Shown here: positions 16,837-24,120 of the stretch, piece after piece
Layout of the letters: each line of letters opens with the position of its first letter
Numbering within the stretch: position 1 is the stretch's first letter
Assembly: GCA_023389745.1 (NCBI GenBank)
Contig: JAEWED010000057.1
Coordinates: forward strand, 1 to 32,373
Direction: 5' to 3'
DNA length: 32,373 bases
Source: Actinomycetes bacterium
GTDB taxonomy: Bacteria > Actinomycetota > Acidimicrobiia > Acidimicrobiales > Microtrichaceae
Notes under the pieces: model-generated
Seen by the model: the letters and a program-made list of their open reading frames with translations, nothing else
Told to the model about the DNA's origin: nothing
The model's database searches: none
Program-made: the position numbers and the translations under genes

Positions 16837-18297
16837 TCAGTCGGCCTCCTGGTCGATGATCGCCCAGCCCCGATAGGCGTCCGGGTCGGTCAGGGTCGCG
16901 AGGATCTCGTCGTCGACCGTGAAGTCCGGTGAGGGGCTGTTCTCGTTCTCGCGCATCCAGCCCGACATGCGCTCGTACTGGCCCTCGGGGAACGAGGCGA
17001 CGAGCACGAACCATCGACCGGTCGCACCGAGCTTGTAGCGCGCCTGGTCGATGTCGGTGTCGCAGGGCATGTACGACATGAACGTGCCGGCTCCCTCGCC
17101 GTCGACCGCGTCCCACGGCGTCTCGACGCCTGCGGCGAAGTCCTCGGGTCCGGCGTGGATCGACAGCTCGACCAGTCGTTCGTCGTCGCCGCAGCCGGGT
17201 TCGATCAGCCCCACGTAGTTGGCGTAGGACTGCTCGTAGAGGGGGCCCAGTCGACCGTTGCGCTCGGTGACGGGATCGCCCAGCCCTTCGGGCACCGACG
17301 GTTCGTCGGGTCGTGTGAGGGCGTATGCGCCACCGACGACCGCGATGACGAGCGCGGCGGCGAGCGCGCCGAGCAGCACCGCGTTGCGTCGACGTCCGCG
17401 TCGCACGCGGCGACGGGTGGTCGTGCCCTGGGGGACGGTCGACGGGTCGGCTGCCACCGCGGTGAGCGCGTCGCCGAAGTCCGCAGCGGTCCGGAAGCGG
17501 TCGCCGGGATCGAGCTCGGTCGCGCGGCGGAGCACCGCTGCCAGTCCCGTGGGCAGTCCGTCGAAGGCGTCGTCGGGCAGGCCTTCGGCGCAGATCCGGT
17601 TCACGACCGCAGCGAGACCGCCCGTGCCGGGATCGTCCAGACCGCCGAAGGGGCGTCGTCCGGTTGCCGCGGCGAGCAACGTGAGCCCGAGCGAGTACAC
17701 GTCGCTGCGCTCGTCGGCCGAGGCCCCCTCGAGCACCTCTGGCGCCGCGTAGAGCAGCGTGACGGCCATGGTGGCGCTGGCGGTGGCGGCGTCGACGAAT
17801 CCGGCGGCGCCGAAGTCCGACAGCACCGGGGCGCCGTCGGCGTCGAGCAGCACGTTCGACGGCTTCAGGTCCCGGTGCAGCACACCTGCGGAGTGCGCGG
17901 CGGCGAGCGTCGAGGCCAGGGCCGCGCCGAGTTTGCCCACCCGAGACGGTGGCAGTGCGCCGACTCGCTGGAGGTAGTCGGCGAGCGAGCCACCGTCGAC
18001 GAAGGTCGACACGAGGAACGGGCGACCGTCGCCGTCGACGCCGTGGTCGAGCGTCGCCGCGACGCCGTCGACTCGCTCGAGCATGTCGGCGGCGCGGATC
18101 TGGCGGTCGTAGGCGGTGCGCTCGCCCTCGTCGAACACCTTGAGCGCGACCACCGTGCCGTCCGCGGTCCGCACGGCGCGGTGCACGGTGGCGGTGCCGC
18201 CGCGGCCGACGGGCCTCAGCCCGGAATAGCCCTCGGGGCCGGAGCGCTGCTCGGTGTGCGCGGCTCCGCCCGGTCGGTCACGATCGTCCATCTCCAT
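16837..18297 (-). CDS. Transmembrane Ser/Thr protein kinase (PknB-type)
   Basis: 486 residues. The kinase domain spans about 24-285: a Gly-loop VGRGGTATV (30-38), Lys53 in VALKVFD, catalytic loop HRDLKPSN (141-148), DFG (161-163), APE (185-187) and DERSDVYSLGLTLL. All catalytic residues are present. A juxtamembrane Arg-rich stretch (TTRRRVRRGRRR) leads into one membrane helix (about 305-327). The outer domain of 155 residues has three Cys (EPGCGDD, MPCDTD) and is not recognised; it could be a sensor. ATG 18297 follows GGGAGAAGGG closely and is preferred to the in-frame ATG at 18318. The start lies inside the upstream FHA gene (20-base overlap), so the two are translationally coupled and probably form one signalling unit. 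Confidence 0.88.
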   Translation of the reverse strand: MEMDDRDRPGGAAHTEQRSGPEGYSGLRPVGRGGTATVHRAVRTADGTVVALKVFDEGERTAYDRQIRAADMLERVDGVAATLDHGVDGDGRPFLVSTFVDGGSLADYLQRVGALPPSRVGKLGAALASTLAAAHSAGVLHRDLKPSNVLLDADGAPVLSDFGAAGFVDAATASATMAVTLLYAAPEVLEGASADERSDVYSLGLTLLAAATGRRPFGGLDDPGTGGLAAVVNRICAEGLPDDAFDGLPTGLAAVLRRATELDPGDRFRTAADFGDALTAVAADPSTVPQGTTTRRRVRRGRRRNAVLLGALAAALVIAVVGGAYALTRPDEPSVPEGLGDPVTERNGRLGPLYEQSYANYVGLIEPGCGDDERLVELSIHAGPEDFAAGVETPWDAVDGEGAGTFMSYMPCDTDIDQARYKLGATGRWFVLVASFPEGQYERMSGWMRENENSPSPDFTVDDEILATLTDPDAYRGWAIIDQEAD

Positions 18298-19015
18298 CAC
18301 CCTTCTCCCTGCAAGCATCGTAGGCGTCGAGCAGCTCCAGGTCGCGCTCGGTCACGGTGCCGTTGGAGATCAGGTGGTCCACCACGCGCATGCGACGCTC
18401 GTTCGCCCGTCGTCCGCTCGCGCGCAGGCCCGACACACCCACGCGCTCGAGGCGCTGGCACAGGTAGTCGAGCTTCCTGTTGAACTTCGCGGTCGTCCAC
18501 CCCAGGCGGGCGGCGACCGAGCGGTTGGTGGGCAGCCGGAATCGCTCGGCGGGGTTCCGCAGTCGGAGCTCCGCGAGCGCGACGACGAGCAGGCGTTGCT
18601 CGTCGGTGAGCTCGAGGTCCGACGGACGGAAGGTCGCGGTCAGGTCGAGCGCGACGGTGGGCGACGGCGGCAGAGCCGGCGGGACGTCGAGTGTGGCGCG
18701 CAGCTCGTAGTTGCAGACGCCCGCCTCGAAGCGCACCCGGGTGGTCGGGTGCACGAGCGCCACCCGGGCCTCACCGGAGAGCAGGGTCGAGCTGCCGTCC
18801 GACGCCACGGTGATCGGGGTCCACGCGTTCAGGTTCTCGACCCACCAGATGCCCTCGGCGAACACGAACCGTCCGACCCGCCGGTGCAGGAACGGGTTGG
18901 AGTCGACGTCGAGCTCGGCCCCACGTCCGAACGTCAGCCCCTCGGTCCGTGCGGGATCAAGCACCACCGTCTCGTCAGCGATGGTCACCTCGAGGCGGGG
19001 GGCGGAAGGCGGCAC
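18278..19015 (-). CDS. FHA domain protein with C-terminal helix-turn-helix-like region
   Basis: 245 residues from the GTG at 19015. Residues of about 8-98 resemble a degenerate FHA domain (LTFGRGAELDVDSNPF, then HRRVGRFVF in place of the usual S-R-x-H), a phosphothreonine-reading fold. After a linker, residues of about 130-200 read ELTDEQRLLVVALAELRLRN and SVAARLGWTTAKFNRKLDYL, which looks like a winged-helix or HTH unit. Such FHA-HTH proteins often sit beside actinobacterial kinases and may be phosphorylated by them. The start is chosen because TACGCT ends 6 bases upstream (leaderless pattern) and because earlier codons translate to non-protein-like sequence. It overlaps the kinase gene downstream. 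Confidence 0.7.
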   Translation of the reverse strand: MPPSAPRLEVTIADETVVLDPARTEGLTFGRGAELDVDSNPFLHRRVGRFVFAEGIWWVENLNAWTPITVASDGSSTLLSGEARVALVHPTTRVRFEAGVCNYELRATLDVPPALPPSPTVALDLTATFRPSDLELTDEQRLLVVALAELRLRNPAERFRLPTNRSVAARLGWTTAKFNRKLDYLCQRLERVGVSGLRASGRRANERRMRVVDHLISNGTVTERDLELLDAYDACREKGDGDGRS

Positions 19016-19021
19016 TTGCGG

Positions 19022-19027
19022 AGCGTA
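19022..19027 (-). promoter_or_regulatory. -10 box (TACGCT) for a leaderless FHA-gene mRNA
   Basis: Minus-strand TACGCT with 6 bases to the GTG at 19015; it decides the start of the FHA gene. Confidence 0.5.
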
Positions 19028-19080
19028 GGACGTCGAGCGCCCCGAGCATCGGACCGAGCACGGATCGGGGAGATCCTCCG

Positions 19081-19096
19081 TGGGGATCGATCCCCA
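19081..19096. promoter_or_regulatory. 16-bp perfect palindrome, candidate operator
   Basis: TGGGGATCGATCCCCA is self-complementary over 16 bases. It lies about 65-80 bases upstream of the predicted transcript start of the FHA-kinase operon, a normal place for an activator or repressor dimer. Confidence 0.4.
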
Positions 19097-19135
19097 TTGT
19101 GCGCCGGAGCCCCCGGTCGGCACGATGTCCGGGAC

Positions 19136-19184
19136 GTCCTGCCGCGCCCGACGGATTGCCCCATCCTGACGGTCGCGGCAGGAC
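19136..19184 (-). terminator. Long inverted repeat, probable terminator of the MDR gene
   Basis: GTCCTGCCGCG (19136-19146) and CGCGGCAGGAC (19174-19184) are exact complements around 27 bases that can fold further (GGAT-TGCCCC-ATCC). It lies 70 bases downstream of the MDR stop on the minus strand. Confidence 0.4.
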
Positions 19185-19241
19185 GCTCGCCATGTGGGGG
19201 CCAGGACGCTCGCCATGTGGGGGCCAGGACGCTCGCCGTGC
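19180..19241. repeat. 23-bp tandem repeat, about 2.7 copies
   Basis: The unit beginning AGGACGCTCGCCATGTGGGG recurs at 19180, 19203 and 19226; the third copy is partial and diverges after 12 bases. It occupies the space just after the MDR stop codon (19255) and overlaps the right arm of the inverted repeat. Confidence 0.75.
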
Positions 19242-19254
19242 GAGGGCCGTCGCG

Positions 19255-20226
19255 TCAGGGGGTGAGGCAGGCCTTTCCGGTCACACGGCGTTCGAGCAGG
19301 TCGCGCAGCGCGGTACCGGCGTCGTGGAGGGGATAGGTGGTGGGTTCCGCCGGCGTCAGGGATCCGTCCTCGACGCGGCTGAGCACTTCGTTCATGACCG
19401 CGGCGTTGCCGTCGGGATCCGCCATCGCCCATGCACCCCAGTCGACGCCCAGCACTGAGCGGTTCCGCAGCAGCACCTGGTTCGCCGCCAATCGGGGGAT
19501 GCTGCCCGAGGCGAAGCCGATGACGAGCAGCCGGCCGTAGTTGCGCAGCGCCCGGAGCGCCCCGTCGGTGAGGTCGCCGCCGACGGGGTCGACCGCGATG
19601 TCGACCCCACCCCCGGTCAGCTCGCGGGCGCGCTCCTTGACGTCCTCCGACGAGTAGTCGATGACGCTGTGCGCGCCGCGCTCGATGCAGAGCCGGAGCT
19701 TGTCGTCGTTCGACGCGGCGGCGATCGTCTGCGCGCCGAGCGCCCGTGCGACGTCGAGCATCGCCAGACCCACGCCGCCGGCCGCTCCGAGGACCAGCAC
19801 CCACTCGTCAGGTCGGACCACGGTGCGCCGCGTGAGCGAGAACCAAGCTGTCGCGTAGCTCTGCGTCATGGTCGCGGCCTGGCCGTAGCTGAGGCGGTCG
19901 GGGATCGCCATCAGCTGCGACGGGGCCAGCACGATCTCGTCGGCGAACCCGCCCAGGCCGACGCTGGCCATGACCCGGTCGCCGACCGTGATGCCCTCGA
20001 CCTCCGCGCCGACCTCGGTCACCTCACCCGCGATCTCGGAACCCGGGACGAAGGGCAGCGCGGGACGGATCTGGTACTTGCCCTGGACGAACAGCGCATC
20101 GACGTAGTTGAGGCCGCTGGCCCAGACGTGGACCCGGACCTGGCCCGGCCCGCACGGCGGGGTGTCGAGTTGCTCGACCTCGAGCTGCTCGGGCTCTGCG
20201 AAGGAATGGCACACGACGGCACGCAT
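19255..20226 (-). CDS. Quinone oxidoreductase-like MDR protein (zinc-free)
   Basis: 323 residues. GroES-like N-terminus with SGLNYVDALFVQGKY and PFVPGSEIAGEVTEVG, lacking the zinc Cys/His set. The nucleotide-binding motif GAAGGVGLAMLDVARALGA is followed by a Ser/Asn pair (AAASNDDK) that suits NADPH, then GGVDIAVDPVGGD and LLVIGFASGSIPRLAANQVLLRN. These are standard for the NADPH:quinone reductase/enoyl reductase branch of MDRs. At 323 residues it is too short for crotonyl-CoA carboxylase/reductase (about 430). ATG 20226 gives the normal family start; TACCTT ends 8 bases before it. It diverges from a methyltransferase gene across a repeat-filled spacer. The substrate is unknown. Confidence 0.88.
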   Translation of the reverse strand: MRAVVCHSFAEPEQLEVEQLDTPPCGPGQVRVHVWASGLNYVDALFVQGKYQIRPALPFVPGSEIAGEVTEVGAEVEGITVGDRVMASVGLGGFADEIVLAPSQLMAIPDRLSYGQAATMTQSYATAWFSLTRRTVVRPDEWVLVLGAAGGVGLAMLDVARALGAQTIAAASNDDKLRLCIERGAHSVIDYSSEDVKERARELTGGGVDIAVDPVGGDLTDGALRALRNYGRLLVIGFASGSIPRLAANQVLLRNRSVLGVDWGAWAMADPDGNAAVMNEVLSRVEDGSLTPAEPTTYPLHDAGTALRDLLERRVTGKACLTP

Positions 20227-20234
20227 GCACGGAG

Positions 20235-20240
20235 AAGGTA
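20235..20240 (-). promoter_or_regulatory. -10 box (TACCTT) of the MDR gene
   Basis: Minus strand, ending 8 bases before ATG 20226; no Shine-Dalgarno, so leaderless. Confidence 0.45.
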
Positions 20241-20256
20241 CCCAATGTGGTCGCGG

Positions 20257-20304
20257 CCGGCACCGACCCGCTCCGGCACCGACCTGCTCCGGCGCCGACC
20301 CGCT
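20257..20304. repeat. Three tandem 16-bp repeats in a divergent promoter region
   Basis: CCGGCACCGACCCGCT at 20257, 20273 and 20289 (one base differs in copies 2 and 3), followed by a partial fourth unit. It lies between the -10 boxes of two divergent genes, where it could space or bind regulators. Confidence 0.75.
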
Positions 20305-20339
20305 CCGGCAGCGGGCCGGGTCCGACGGAGTGCGCCGGG

Positions 20340-20345
20340 TACGGT
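20340..20345 (+). promoter_or_regulatory. -10 box (TACGGT) for a leaderless methyltransferase mRNA
   Basis: Six bases separate it from the GTG at 20352, so it decides that start codon. Confidence 0.55.
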
Positions 20346-20351
20346 GGCGCC

Positions 20352-21194
20352 GTGGAGGACCAACGCGAGTTCTGGAACCGACGGGCCCCCGAGTGGGAGC
20401 GTCGGGCGGCGGTCGCCGACGCGCCGGCTGATGCCTACGGCGCCGCTGCGATGGACGCACTCGAGCCGCGACCCGGGTCATCGGTGCTCGAGGTCGGTTG
20501 CGGTGTCGGCGCGGCAGCGGTCGAGCTCGCCCGGCGGGTCGGGTCCGAGGGACGCGTGATCGGCGTGGACGTCTCCGACGAGATGCTGGCGGCCGCCGGA
20601 CGCACCCTGGGGAAGGCGGGTGTGCGGGGCGTCGAGCTCGTCCGCTCCGATGTCGTCGACGGTGCGCTCGACCACCTCCAGGGATCCCTCGACGCGGTGT
20701 TCTCCCGCTTCGGCGTGATGTTCTTCCCCGAGCCGCAGGCCGCCTTCGACGTGTTGGCCGGGCTGCTGCAGCCCGGCGGCTCCATGCGCTGCGTCGTCTG
20801 GGGTCCGCTCGAGTCGAACCCGTGGATGTTCGTGCCCGTCCTCGCCGCAGCGGGAGTGCTCGGCGCCGAACCGGAGCTTCCACCCGAGGGCGCACCCGGA
20901 CCGTTCTCGCTCTCCGATGCCGAGGTCGCCACCGGCCTGCTCGATGCGGCCGGCCTCGTCGGAGTCGGCGTCGTCCCGGTCACCGGGGTCCGCCTGATCC
21001 CCGCGTCGGATCCCCGCGCCGAGATCGAGACGTTGGTGGCGATGGGCCCCCTCGGCGACGCCTGGGCCGGGGCCGACGACGCCGCCCGGGACGCGGTGGT
21101 GGATGCTGTCGTCGCAGCGATGGGGGAGTACCGCACCGACGCCGGATGGATGCTGCCCGGTTCGGCGATGGTCATCGGCGGCACCGCCCCCTGA
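20352..21194 (+). CDS. Class I SAM-dependent methyltransferase
   Basis: 280 residues. EFWNRRAPEWERRA near the N-terminus, motif I VLEVGCGVGAAAVELA (about 45-60), acidic motif II VIGVDVSDEML, LVRSDVVD, and DAVFSRFGVMFFPEPQAAF before LLQPGGSMRCVVW. This is the UbiE/COQ5-like layout. The methyl acceptor is unknown. The frame is open upstream to 20247, but that part is the 16-bp repeat. The GTG at 20352 fits the -10 spacing and the protein fold. The gene precedes the malyl-CoA lyase gene by about 100 bases, which has its own promoter. Confidence 0.85.
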   Translation: MEDQREFWNRRAPEWERRAAVADAPADAYGAAAMDALEPRPGSSVLEVGCGVGAAAVELARRVGSEGRVIGVDVSDEMLAAAGRTLGKAGVRGVELVRSDVVDGALDHLQGSLDAVFSRFGVMFFPEPQAAFDVLAGLLQPGGSMRCVVWGPLESNPWMFVPVLAAAGVLGAEPELPPEGAPGPFSLSDAEVATGLLDAAGLVGVGVVPVTGVRLIPASDPRAEIETLVAMGPLGDAWAGADDAARDAVVDAVVAAMGEYRTDAGWMLPGSAMVIGGTAP

Positions 21195-21208
21195 GGGGTG
21201 TGGGTCGA

Positions 21209-21238
21209 TTGGCCGCGTCCGAGGACGCTCCGTAACGT
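21209..21238 (+). promoter_or_regulatory. Promoter of the malyl-CoA lyase gene
   Basis: TTGGCC (21209-21214), an 18-base spacer and TAACGT (21233-21238). The leader of about 48 bases carries AGAGGAGAA just before ATG 21293, so this gene uses a leader with a Shine-Dalgarno sequence. Confidence 0.45.
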
Positions 21239-21292
21239 CTCGTGGGTCCCGCGCGCCGAGTCGTCGAGCGCGCCGCCTCCAGAGGAGAACCG

Positions 21293-22354
21293 ATGCGCAG
21301 CCCGAAGGACTTCTTCAAGCCACTCGCCGCGGGTGCCCCCGAGCCGGTGCGAGAGATCCCGTTCCGCCCGTCGCGCATGATCCACTTCTTCCCGCCGCAC
21401 CTGGAGAAGGTCACCGCCAAGCTCCCCGAGATCGCGCCGACCGTCGACGTGCTGCTGGGCAACCTCGAGGACGCCATCCCGATGGAGTCGAAGGAAGCCG
21501 CCCGGCAGGGCCTGGTGAAGGTGGCGAAGGAGGTCGACTTCGGTGACACGCAGCTGTGGACCCGCGTCAACAGCCTCGATTCGCCGTGGGTGCTCGACGA
21601 CCTCGAGACGCTCGTCGGTGAGGTCGGCGACAAGCTCGACGTCATCATGATCCCCAAGGTCGAGGGGCCCGAGGACATCCACTACGTCGACCGCCTGCTC
21701 GCCCAGCTCGAGGCGAAGGCCGGGCTACAGAAGCCGCTGCTCGTGCACGCGATCCTCGAGACCGCCCGCGGCGTCGCGAACGTCGAGGAGATCTGCCTCG
21801 CCTCGCCCCGCATGCAGGGCCTGTCGCTGGGTCCCGCCGACCTGGCGGCCAACCGGCGCATGAAGACGACCCGCGTCGGTGGCGGCCACCCCGGCTACCT
21901 GGTCCGCCAGGACCCGCCCGCCGGCGATGACGGCCCCGCGTACGACGCGCCGCGTGACGCCTACCAGCAGGACCTGTGGCACTACACGGTGGCCCGCATG
22001 GTCGACGCGTGTGCGATGGCAGGGATCCTGCCGTACTACGGCCCCTTCGGTGACATCAAGGACACGGTCGCCTGCGAGGACCAGTTCCGCAACGCCTACC
22101 TGCTCGGCTGCGTCGGCGCCTGGTCGCTGCACCCGGTCCAGATCGCCATCGCCAAGAAGGTCTTCTCGCCCGAGCCGTCCGAGGTCGACCACGCACGAGA
22201 GGTCATCGAGGCCATGGGCGACGGGACCGGCGCCATCATGCTGAACGGCAAGATGGAGGACGACGCCTCGGTGAAGCAGTGCCACGTCGTGGTCGAGCTG
22301 GCCCGCCAGCTCGCCGAGCGCGACCCGGAGCTGGCCGCTTCGTACGGCTTCTGA
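21293..22354 (+). CDS. mcl1: L-malyl-CoA / beta-methylmalyl-CoA lyase
   Basis: 353 residues, HpcH/CitE aldolase superfamily. It cleaves or forms malyl-CoA (glyoxylate + acetyl-CoA) and beta-methylmalyl-CoA (glyoxylate + propionyl-CoA) in the ethylmalonyl-CoA pathway or the 3-hydroxypropionate bicycle. Diagnostic stretches are KDFFKPLAAGAPEPVREIPF, FFPPHLEKV, LLGNLEDAIPMESKEAAR, TRVNSLDSPWVLDD, IMIPKVEGPEDIHYVD, LETARG (Glu156), LSLGPADLAA (Asp183), KTTRVGGGHPGY and YYGPFGDIKD. From memory these track the long Chloroflexus-type Mcl closely, including the extra GGHP/QQDLWHYT insert that CitE lacks. Arg91, Glu156 and Asp183 would bind substrate and Mg2+. AGAGGAG precedes the ATG. A CitE-like paralogue follows after 57 bases with no obvious promoter, suggesting an operon. 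Confidence 0.88.
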   Translation: MRSPKDFFKPLAAGAPEPVREIPFRPSRMIHFFPPHLEKVTAKLPEIAPTVDVLLGNLEDAIPMESKEAARQGLVKVAKEVDFGDTQLWTRVNSLDSPWVLDDLETLVGEVGDKLDVIMIPKVEGPEDIHYVDRLLAQLEAKAGLQKPLLVHAILETARGVANVEEICLASPRMQGLSLGPADLAANRRMKTTRVGGGHPGYLVRQDPPAGDDGPAYDAPRDAYQQDLWHYTVARMVDACAMAGILPYYGPFGDIKDTVACEDQFRNAYLLGCVGAWSLHPVQIAIAKKVFSPEPSEVDHAREVIEAMGDGTGAIMLNGKMEDDASVKQCHVVVELARQLAERDPELAASYGF

Positions 22355-22411
22355 GCCGCACCCGCAGCCGACGTCACCGACACCGATCACGAACGCACCA
22401 GGAGCCCGAGA

Positions 22412-23284
22412 ATGACCGACTTCCGCCCCCGCCGCAGCGCGCTCTACATGCCGGGCGCCAACGACAAGGCGCTCGAGAAGGCCAAGGGCCTGCCGACCGA
22501 CGCGATCATCTTCGACACCGAGGACTCCGTCGCGCCGGACATGAAGGAGGTCGCCCGCGAGAAGGTCGCCGCGGCGGTCACCAGCGGCGAGTACGGACGT
22601 CGTGAGCTCACCATCCGCGTGAACTCGATCGAGACCCAGTGGCACGAGGCGGACGTGCGCTCGGCCGCCGCTGCCGGCCCCGCCGGCATCGTGGTGCCGA
22701 AGATCAACTCAGCGGCCGATGTCGCATCGGTCGAGCGGCTGCTCGAGTCGGCCGGTGCGCCGGACCACACGACGATCTGGGCGATGCTCGAGACCCCTGC
22801 CGCGATCGAGAACGCCGTCGAGATCGCGACCGCCTCGGAGCGGCTCACCGTGCTGATCATGGGCACGAACGACCTGGCCAAGGAGCTGCGCGCCGGGCTG
22901 GTCCCGGGCCGTCACCCGCTGCTGTGGGGGCTGGCGCGCTGTGTGAACGCGGCTCGCTTCGCCGACAAGGTCATCCTCGATGGCGTCTACAACGACGTGC
23001 GCAACCCCGAGGGATTCCTCGTCGAGGCGACCCAGGGCGCCGAGATGGGCTTCGACGGCAAGACGCTCGTGCACCCGACGCAGGTGGAGCCGGCCAACGA
23101 GGCGTTCGCTCCGAGCGCGGACGAGGTCGAGTACTCCCGCCGTGTGATCGAGGCCTTCGAGGAAGGTGTCGCCGCCGGCAAGGGCGTCGTCACCGTCGAC
23201 GGCAAGATGATCGAGAACCTGCACGTCGACAACGCCCGTCGTGCGATCGCGGTCGACGACGCCATCAAGGCCCTCGCCGGCTGA
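22412..23284 (+). CDS. mcl2: CitE-like enzyme, probable (3S)-malyl-CoA thioesterase
   Basis: 290 residues, HpcH/CitE superfamily. RRSALYMPGANDKALEKAK opens the barrel; FDTEDSVAPDMKEVAR, TIRVNS (Arg69), IVVPKINSA, MLETPAAIEN (Glu127) and LIMGTNDLAKELR (Asp154) supply the metal and CoA site. It is shorter than the malyl-CoA lyase upstream and lacks its insert. In organisms with the ethylmalonyl-CoA pathway, the companion CitE-like protein hydrolyses malyl-CoA to malate and CoA, which is the role proposed here from the pairing. Citramalyl-CoA lyase or another CitE-like activity is the alternative. AGGAG is correctly spaced before the ATG. The last codons run into a 16-bp tandem repeat. Confidence 0.78.
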   Translation: MTDFRPRRSALYMPGANDKALEKAKGLPTDAIIFDTEDSVAPDMKEVAREKVAAAVTSGEYGRRELTIRVNSIETQWHEADVRSAAAAGPAGIVVPKINSAADVASVERLLESAGAPDHTTIWAMLETPAAIENAVEIATASERLTVLIMGTNDLAKELRAGLVPGRHPLLWGLARCVNAARFADKVILDGVYNDVRNPEGFLVEATQGAEMGFDGKTLVHPTQVEPANEAFAPSADEVEYSRRVIEAFEEGVAAGKGVVTVDGKMIENLHVDNARRAIAVDDAIKALAG

Positions 23285-23341
23285 GCAGCTGAGCCGGCTG
23301 AGCAGGTCAGCAGCTGAGCAGGTCAGCAGCTGAGCAGGTCA
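23280..23341. repeat. 16-bp tandem repeat, about four units, over the mcl2 stop codon
   Basis: GCTGAGCAGGTCAGCA is present at 23297-23312 and 23313-23328, with a truncated copy from 23329 and a variant unit (GCTGAGCAGCTGAGCC) from 23280 that includes the TGA of mcl2. The array ends 24 bases before the -10 of the next gene. Confidence 0.75.
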
Positions 23342-23364
23342 CCGGCCCGGTCGGGCCGCGCCGC

Positions 23365-23370
23365 TACTGT
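23365..23370 (+). promoter_or_regulatory. -10 box (TACTGT) for a leaderless MBL hydrolase mRNA
   Basis: Seven bases separate it from ATG 23378; no Shine-Dalgarno. Confidence 0.55.
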
Positions 23371-23377
23371 CCCGACC

Positions 23378-24115
23378 ATGTCGGTGCGTGTGCGGCCTCT
23401 CGAGTGCGGTTGGATGACCACGGACCTGGGCACGATGCTCGCCGGTCGGATCGGTGAGTTCCGGCTTCCGGTCGCGTCGTTCCTGGTGGAGCATGACCGC
23501 GGCACGCTCGTGTTCGACACCGGCATGCACCGCGACCTGGTGCACGGCAGCTCGCGCCTGGGGCCGATCGAGTCGATGTACGACATCGACCTGTCCGACA
23601 AGGGTCTGCTCGGCGCTCGTCTCGCGGAGCACGACGTCGACCCCTCGTCGGTGCAACGGGCCGTGCTCAGCCACCTGCACTTCGACCACTGCGGCGGCCT
23701 GACCGAGGTGCCCGACGCCCGCATCGTGGTGCAGTCCGCGGAGTGGACCGCCGCGCAGGATCCGTTCATGGCCGAGTTGGGCGTCTACCACCCGCCGGAC
23801 TTCCACACCGGCCAGGAGGTCGAGCAGATCGACGGGATGGTCGACCTGTTCGGCGACGGCTCGGTCGTCGCGGTCCCGACGCCGGGGCACACCGCCGGGC
23901 ACCAGTCACTGCTGATCGAGGGTCGGCTGCTGCTCGTCGGCGACGCCTGCTACTGCCAGCTCGCGCTCGACGAGGACGCGCTGCCGCCGGTCGTCATCGA
24001 CGAGGCGCAGCAGCGTGCCGGGTTCGCGTGGCTGCGCGAGCAGGCTGCTGCCGGCGTGCAACTCGTGTTCTCGCACGACCCCGTCCAGTGGGCCGAGCTC
24101 GACTCGGAGCTCTGA
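23378..24115 (+). CDS. MBL-fold metallo-hydrolase, AHL-lactonase-like
   Basis: 245 residues. The two-metal site is complete: LSHLHFDHCGG (His99, His101, Asp103, His104), PTPGHTAGHQS (His near 168), GDACY (Asp near 190) and FSHDP (His near 233). FDTGMHRDL after the first strands and the overall order match N-acyl-homoserine lactonase-type members, which open lactone rings and quench quorum signals. Related enzymes act on other lactones or esters, so the substrate is not settled. There is no signal peptide. It converges on the LysR gene, with duplicated hairpins between. Confidence 0.82.
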   Translation: MSVRVRPLECGWMTTDLGTMLAGRIGEFRLPVASFLVEHDRGTLVFDTGMHRDLVHGSSRLGPIESMYDIDLSDKGLLGARLAEHDVDPSSVQRAVLSHLHFDHCGGLTEVPDARIVVQSAEWTAAQDPFMAELGVYHPPDFHTGQEVEQIDGMVDLFGDGSVVAVPTPGHTAGHQSLLIEGRLLLVGDACYCQLALDEDALPPVVIDEAQQRAGFAWLREQAAAGVQLVFSHDPVQWAELDSEL

Positions 24116-24120
24116 CGCCC

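Noticed and set aside
19255..20226. Crotonyl-CoA carboxylase/reductase as the identity of the MDR protein, which would complete the ethylmalonyl-CoA set
   Set aside because: At 323 residues it is about 100 too short and matches the quinone oxidoreductase branch.
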